A stretch of 24,347 nucleotides of DNA from positions 1 to 24,347 of IMG/VR virus record IMGVR_UViG_3300017528_000106; one strand, written 5' to 3'. Source of the DNA: a virus. The position numbers and the translations under genes are program-made. Positions 20,481-24,347 of this stretch are shown piece after piece. The notes under the pieces are model-generated. The model ran no database searches. It saw only the letters and a program-made list of their open reading frames with translations, and was not told the DNA's origin. Positions within the stretch are counted from its first letter, which is position 1. Every line of letters starts with the position of its first letter.

Positions 20481-23400
20481 TGGCGTTTCTTCTGACGGTA
20501 AACGTCGACGATGGCAACGCGCCGGCCAAGGTCGCCGCGATCGGCGCGGCGCTCGGCAAGACCACCGAGTCGGCCGACAAGGCCCGAGACGCGATGGGCC
20601 GCTTCGTGGGCAACGCCACAGGGCTTGCCAGTCTCGCGGCAGCCTGTGAAAAAGCGGCGACCTCGACCAAGCACCTGGCCGACGAGGCGACCGTAGGCAC
20701 CGGCACATCAGACAAGCTCAAGGCAGCGTACGAGGCCATGCTCGGCACGCTCGCGCGCGAGGCCGACATCATTGAGCGGGTCCGCGGGCCGATGCGCGAG
20801 TACCGCGCCGACATGGATGCGCTCGAGTCACTCTACAAGCGCAACAAGCTCAGCGCGGCCGAGTACGACGACGAGCTGCAGCGGCTGATCAAGACGCAGG
20901 GCACGATGCACGGCCCGACGCAGGAGCAACAGAAAGCAGGCGGTCCAAGTGTGGCTGGCGTCGCCGGTGGATTCGCCTCGGGCGGGATTCAAGGCGCGCT
21001 GACCGCGCTCCCTGGTATCGGGATGCTGATGGGGGCCGTCGGGCAGATACGAGAAATGGTCCAAGCGTACAAAGAGTTGCAGGACGAATACACGACGCTG
21101 ACGAACAACGCGATGAAGTTTGTGGACGCTGGCCACTCGGTCAACGTGGTGATCGATGAGCAGGTAGCGATGAGCGCGAAGCTCCACGCGAAGCTCGCGA
21201 CGACGATCGGCCTCTATGATTCTGTCCGCGACGGCACCGACAGTCTGAATGTCTCGCATGCTGAACAGAACCGCTTACTGCAGTCGATGGGCGAGGCATT
21301 CATCTTGGCCGGCAAGGGGGTCGAGAATGCAGGCGGGCTGATGGAAAAGTTCAGCTACGCGCTGTCATCGGGAAAGATGGAGACGCGTGAGCTGAAAGGC
21401 ATCATGCGCGAGGTGCCGGAGATCGCCGACATCTGGACTGAGCACTTCGGGATGACTCGCGTAGAGCTGACCAAGGCGCTCGCGTCGGGAAAGATTGGTA
21501 CCGAAGACCTAATGCAGGCAATCCTCGCGGAGACATCTGCACTGGACGCGAACTACGCCAAGCGCAAGGCGACGAACGCTGAACTTGAGGAAGAATTCCG
21601 CCAAAAGGAACGGATCATTACTCAGCGACAGGGAATAATGCCAGGGAGCAGTGGTGGCGCCGAGGGCAACGAAGGCGAGATCTACAGTCGAGCACAAGAC
21701 GAAGCCATCGAGCGAGAGAAGGAGCGGGTGGTCGCACTCAAGGCTAAGCGCGATGAGATGACCAAGATGGTCGGCACAGCGCTCGAGCAGAACGCAGCGC
21801 TTGCGGCTACCGCTGCAGCGGCGGAGCGTGCGGGCATATCGATCGGCGAGTACGACCAGGGCGCGGCAGACGCCACGTCGAGAACGAAGATCTTCCTGGA
21901 GTCTGTCGGAGTCGCGATGCCCAACGCATTTAGCGAGGCCAGGAATCGCGCCGCGCAGCTCAACATCGAGGTCGGCAAGGTCGCCGAATCAAAGGTCGCC
22001 GAGAAGCTTGCCGAGGACGTGCACAAGCTATGGCGCGAGCTGAACAACGTCAACGATGTGCTTGTCGCTCAAAAGAAGCATTGGGACGATATATCGGATC
22101 ACGCCGGCCAGCTGAAGCAGGCAGTGGCGAACAGCCCCGGAGCCCAGCTCCTCGCTCGTGGCTTGCCATCCGGCATGATGGGTATCACCATCACGCGCGA
22201 CGATGCCGAGAACGTGCGGGCGTTGCGTGCACAGACGCTGGAGCTGGACACGGCAAACAGTCAGTTCGGCAAGACGATCAACGAGGCCAAGACCCGCACG
22301 AACGAGCATCGCGATGCGGTCAACGATCTCAAGGGCGCGTACGCGGCGCACGGGATCACGTTCAAGGAGTACACCGACGGCCTCAAGGCGGCAGGCGTTG
22401 AGGAGTCGGCCGCGGCTAAGCTGCTACACGATCTCAATGAACCGGCCAAGCAATGGGGCATCACGCTGGGTGCTCTCGGCGTGTTGCTGCAAGGCCGCAC
22501 CATCGACGCCGCCAAGTACAACGATGAGCTACTGAAGCTTATCAAGTCGCAGGCAGCTGTGAGCGAGGCGGCGAACCTGCATGGGATGGCGGTAGGGCCG
22601 CGCAAGATCGGCGGGATGGAGGTGTCGGTCGCGTACGAGCCGCCGGACCTGAAACAGATCAAGGAGGTCGCTCGTTCGTTTGCCGAGATGGGCATCGAAG
22701 AGAGGCAGGCAACGGCCAGCGAAAACGAATTCACCTGGGCGTTCGACAAAGGCATCGCGACGCAGCTGAAGGCTGTAGATGCGCAGGCACAAGTAAAAAA
22801 GCAAATGCTTGAGACGATTGGTGGGCCACAGAAGCAGTATATGGCGCAGCTGCAGGCGCTCGACGATCTGCTGCGCGAGCAGACCATCGGCACCGACGAC
22901 TATGCGCGCACGTTGGCGGTCCTCCGCGAGAAGCTGCTCGAAGCCAAAAAAGCAGCGCATGAGCTGACCGGAAACGAAGAATTCAGGCTGGCGCTTCGAG
23001 ACTGGGCCAAGGCGGCCGAGGATCTCGGTAGCGCGATCGGCGCTCAACTGACCGGTGATCTTGAGAAGTTCAACGCCGCGATTGTTACCGTCGCCAACGG
23101 CGGGAAGGTCGCCTGGGGTGAGATGGTGATCTCGATGATCGAGGACATCGAAAAGCTCATGTTGAAGTGGCTTGAGGCCAAGGTTGTCATGGGAATTATC
23201 GATGCCGTAGGCACCGGCGCCGCGGCCAGTGCCAGTAACACTGCGGGCACCGATTTCGCTGCGGGGGCCGTGAGTGGTGCGTCGGCCGGTGTTTCGCGCG
23301 TGGCCTCGGTTGGTGCATACCCGTACAGCTCGGCGACCGGTGGCGTGAGCCAGACCGCGGCGGCCAGACAGGCGCCGGTCGTGGTCCAGATCCACAACCA

Positions 23401-23500
23401 CTACGACGAATCCGTCGTGCACGCGGCGATGAACAGCCCCAAGGGCGCGCTCATCATCGCGAACCAGCAACGCGCCAACGCCGGGAGCTTTCGCCGATGA
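20480..23500 (+). CDS. Tail tape measure protein (1006 aa)
   Basis: ATG at 20480 overlaps the chaperone stop as TGATG. The longest gene in the window, mostly helical and Ala/Lys/Glu-rich. A Gly-rich hydrophobic segment lies at about 155-190 and may become membrane-associated on ejection. Residues about 293-350 (ALSSGKMETRELKGIMREVP, then LTKALASGKIGTEDLMQAIL) are the conserved tape-measure N-terminal domain signature. The C-terminus has VQIHNHYDESVVHAAMNSP. No lytic transglycosylase or peptidase motif is seen. It sets tail length; at the usual 0.15 nm per residue, about 150 nm is expected. It is translationally coupled to the lipoprotein gene. Confidence 0.95.
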   Translation: MAFLLTVNVDDGNAPAKVAAIGAALGKTTESADKARDAMGRFVGNATGLASLAAACEKAATSTKHLADEATVGTGTSDKLKAAYEAMLGTLAREADIIERVRGPMREYRADMDALESLYKRNKLSAAEYDDELQRLIKTQGTMHGPTQEQQKAGGPSVAGVAGGFASGGIQGALTALPGIGMLMGAVGQIREMVQAYKELQDEYTTLTNNAMKFVDAGHSVNVVIDEQVAMSAKLHAKLATTIGLYDSVRDGTDSLNVSHAEQNRLLQSMGEAFILAGKGVENAGGLMEKFSYALSSGKMETRELKGIMREVPEIADIWTEHFGMTRVELTKALASGKIGTEDLMQAILAETSALDANYAKRKATNAELEEEFRQKERIITQRQGIMPGSSGGAEGNEGEIYSRAQDEAIEREKERVVALKAKRDEMTKMVGTALEQNAALAATAAAAERAGISIGEYDQGAADATSRTKIFLESVGVAMPNAFSEARNRAAQLNIEVGKVAESKVAEKLAEDVHKLWRELNNVNDVLVAQKKHWDDISDHAGQLKQAVANSPGAQLLARGLPSGMMGITITRDDAENVRALRAQTLELDTANSQFGKTINEAKTRTNEHRDAVNDLKGAYAAHGITFKEYTDGLKAAGVEESAAAKLLHDLNEPAKQWGITLGALGVLLQGRTIDAAKYNDELLKLIKSQAAVSEAANLHGMAVGPRKIGGMEVSVAYEPPDLKQIKEVARSFAEMGIEERQATASENEFTWAFDKGIATQLKAVDAQAQVKKQMLETIGGPQKQYMAQLQALDDLLREQTIGTDDYARTLAVLREKLLEAKKAAHELTGNEEFRLALRDWAKAAEDLGSAIGAQLTGDLEKFNAAIVTVANGGKVAWGEMVISMIEDIEKLMLKWLEAKVVMGIIDAVGTGAAASASNTAGTDFAAGAVSGASAGVSRVASVGAYPYSSATGGVSQTAAARQAPVVVQIHNHYDESVVHAAMNSPKGALIIANQQRANAGSFRR

Positions 23501-23889
23501 CGGGCACGTCGCGGCTGCTGGTGCTGCTGCTGGTGCTCGTGACCGGCTGCGATGCCCCGTGCATCGCGCCAGACGCGCGCGAGACCGCGCCGCATGACCT
23601 GGTCACGAACTGCGACCCGACCTGGTGGCCGGCAGGCGGCTCGCCGGGGCTGTGCGAGTTTGCCTGTTGGCTCAGGCCGAGCGCTGACCCCAGGCGGTGT
23701 ACCGGCGACCGGCCCTGTATCGATGCCACGATGCCTTGTACGTTCGCCATGCACCCGACCCAGGCCCCAACGGATTGCGCGGCTACGTTTGCCCTGGTCG
23801 ACGGTAGACGTGCGTGCTGTAACCTGCGCCGGCTCCCGGTCACGCCGCCGCTCGAAGTGCCGACGCTCTACGTCTGCGCGATCGAGTAG
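23497..23889 (+). CDS. Small Cys-rich lipoprotein in the tail operon (130 aa)
   Basis: ATG overlapping the tape-measure stop as ATGA. The N-terminus is a short lipoprotein signal: a basic start (TGTSRL), a hydrophobic core LLVLLLVLV and lipobox VTGC with Cys18 as the lipidated residue; Asp19 at +2 would retain it in the inner membrane under the E. coli rule. The mature part has 11 more Cys (22, 39, 53, 57, 68, 74, 81, 94, 107, 108, 127), many probably in disulfides in the periplasm. Phage lipoproteins of this size can block superinfection, but those usually lie elsewhere, so the role is open. No family is recognised. Confidence 0.75.
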   Translation: MTGTSRLLVLLLVLVTGCDAPCIAPDARETAPHDLVTNCDPTWWPAGGSPGLCEFACWLRPSADPRRCTGDRPCIDATMPCTFAMHPTQAPTDCAATFALVDGRRACCNLRRLPVTPPLEVPTLYVCAIE

Positions 23890-23987
23890 CGGCGGCAGCG
23901 GGCGAGCGAATCGCCCCGGCAGCTCGGCCAGCGCGATCGTTTGGTCGTGATGTCATCCGTTCTCGCGCACGTGACCGGGGGTCGGTA

Positions 23988-24329
23988 ATGGCCACACCCA
24001 CACTCGCCCTGGTCGCCGGAATCGCCCGCACGTGGTGGCGCGAGGGCAGGCCGCACAAGCTCGACGTGCTGCGCGCCCGGGTCGCGGCGCTGTGGACCGA
24101 TCCCCGCACCTCGGTGCGGATCGACATCGTCAACGTGCCGCCGTGGACCCTGACCGTGACGCTTGAGACCCGCAACGTGTCCGGTGTCGTCACCAACACG
24201 ATCACCAGGTCAGCGACGAAAGCCGATCTCGATAACACGATCGTCGAGGACTTCGACGATATCGTCGACGACACCAGCAGCTCGGCCATCGAGCGGGCCG
24301 CGATGCCGCCGCCGGGACAGGTGCCCTGA
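23988..24329 (+). CDS. Hypothetical tail-region protein (113 aa)
   Basis: ATG at 23988 after a 98-base gap that includes the AATCGCCCCG element at 23909. The N-terminal half is basic and helical (IARTWWREGRPHKLDVLRAR), the centre is a beta-rich segment RIDIVNVPPWTLTVTLETRN, and the end is acidic and Pro-rich. Its place after the tape measure suggests a tail or tail-tip accessory, but no family is recognised. The stop overlaps the next start as TGATG. Confidence 0.6.
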   Translation: MATPTLALVAGIARTWWREGRPHKLDVLRARVAALWTDPRTSVRIDIVNVPPWTLTVTLETRNVSGVVTNTITRSATKADLDNTIVEDFDDIVDDTSSSAIERAAMPPPGQVP

Positions 24330-24347
24330 TGGCGACGGTCAACAAGA
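24329..24347 (+). CDS. Start of a further tail gene, cut by the right window edge
   Basis: The ATG at 24329 overlaps the preceding stop in TGATG, as at two other junctions in this operon. Only six codons (MATVNK) are visible. By position a distal-tail or tail-tip protein is likely. Confidence 0.45.

Noticed and set aside
22529-23470. Minus-strand open frame (313 codons) within the tape measure gene
   Set aside because: Shadow of the tape measure frame, without a ribosome binding site or recognisable domain.
1-24347. CRISPR arrays, insertion sequences, integrase or attachment sites
   Set aside because: No spaced direct repeats, transposase or recombinase motifs, or terminal duplications were seen on either strand.

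Overview
The window is a high-GC (roughly two-thirds G+C by eye) segment of a tailed-phage or prophage genome. The gene set points to a long-tailed virus: terminase, portal, HK97-type capsid module, connector proteins, tail tube, frameshifted tail chaperone and a 1006-residue tape measure. No contractile sheath gene is seen, so a siphovirus is the best reading. The host is not shown directly. A lipoprotein with a classical lipobox, sigma70-like promoters and Shine-Dalgarno sites fit a high-GC Gram-negative host; Myxococcota or another proteobacterial group is a guess. No integrase, attachment site, replication, lysis or tail-tip gene is present, so lysogeny cannot be judged.

Layout. Positions 1-5617 hold 19 small genes, all on the minus strand, mostly 60-150 residues and mostly chained by ATGA or GTGA stop/start overlaps. 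None has a firm function; several carry Cys/His clusters that look zinc-binding, and one (4755-5159) may be a winged-helix DNA-binding protein. Three related minus-strand promoter regions (near 2270, 4040 and 5945) appear to drive this block. They share a -35/-10 pair with a 17-base spacer and an upstream GGTAGCG box at about -60, -60 and -70.

Positions 5618-6335 are a 718-base divergent control region without a convincing gene. It holds the leftward promoter, a (CGGT)7 tandem repeat, several GGTAGC boxes and a 10-bp inverted repeat just ahead of the rightward genes.

Positions 6336-24347 are the rightward packaging and morphogenesis operon: zinc-ribbon protein, small terminase, large terminase, portal, adaptor-like, stopper-like, Mu F-like minor head protein with a long C-terminal extension, XkdF-like protease fused to a scaffold (with an internal ribosome binding site for scaffold alone), decoration protein, major capsid protein, a small protein, HK97 gp10-like protein, tail terminator, tail tube, tail chaperone with a programmed -1 frameshift, tape measure, a Cys-rich lipoprotein, a small unknown protein and the first codons of another gene.

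How it works together: terminase packages DNA through the portal into a shell built from major capsid protein on the protease/scaffold. The adaptor, stopper, gp10-like and terminator proteins form the neck and tail top. The chaperone pair loads tail tube subunits on the tape measure. The most notable signals are the frameshift site (GGGAAAA, 5-base spacer, 8-bp stem), the nested scaffold start, the three-copy early promoter family, and the lipoprotein embedded directly after the tape measure.
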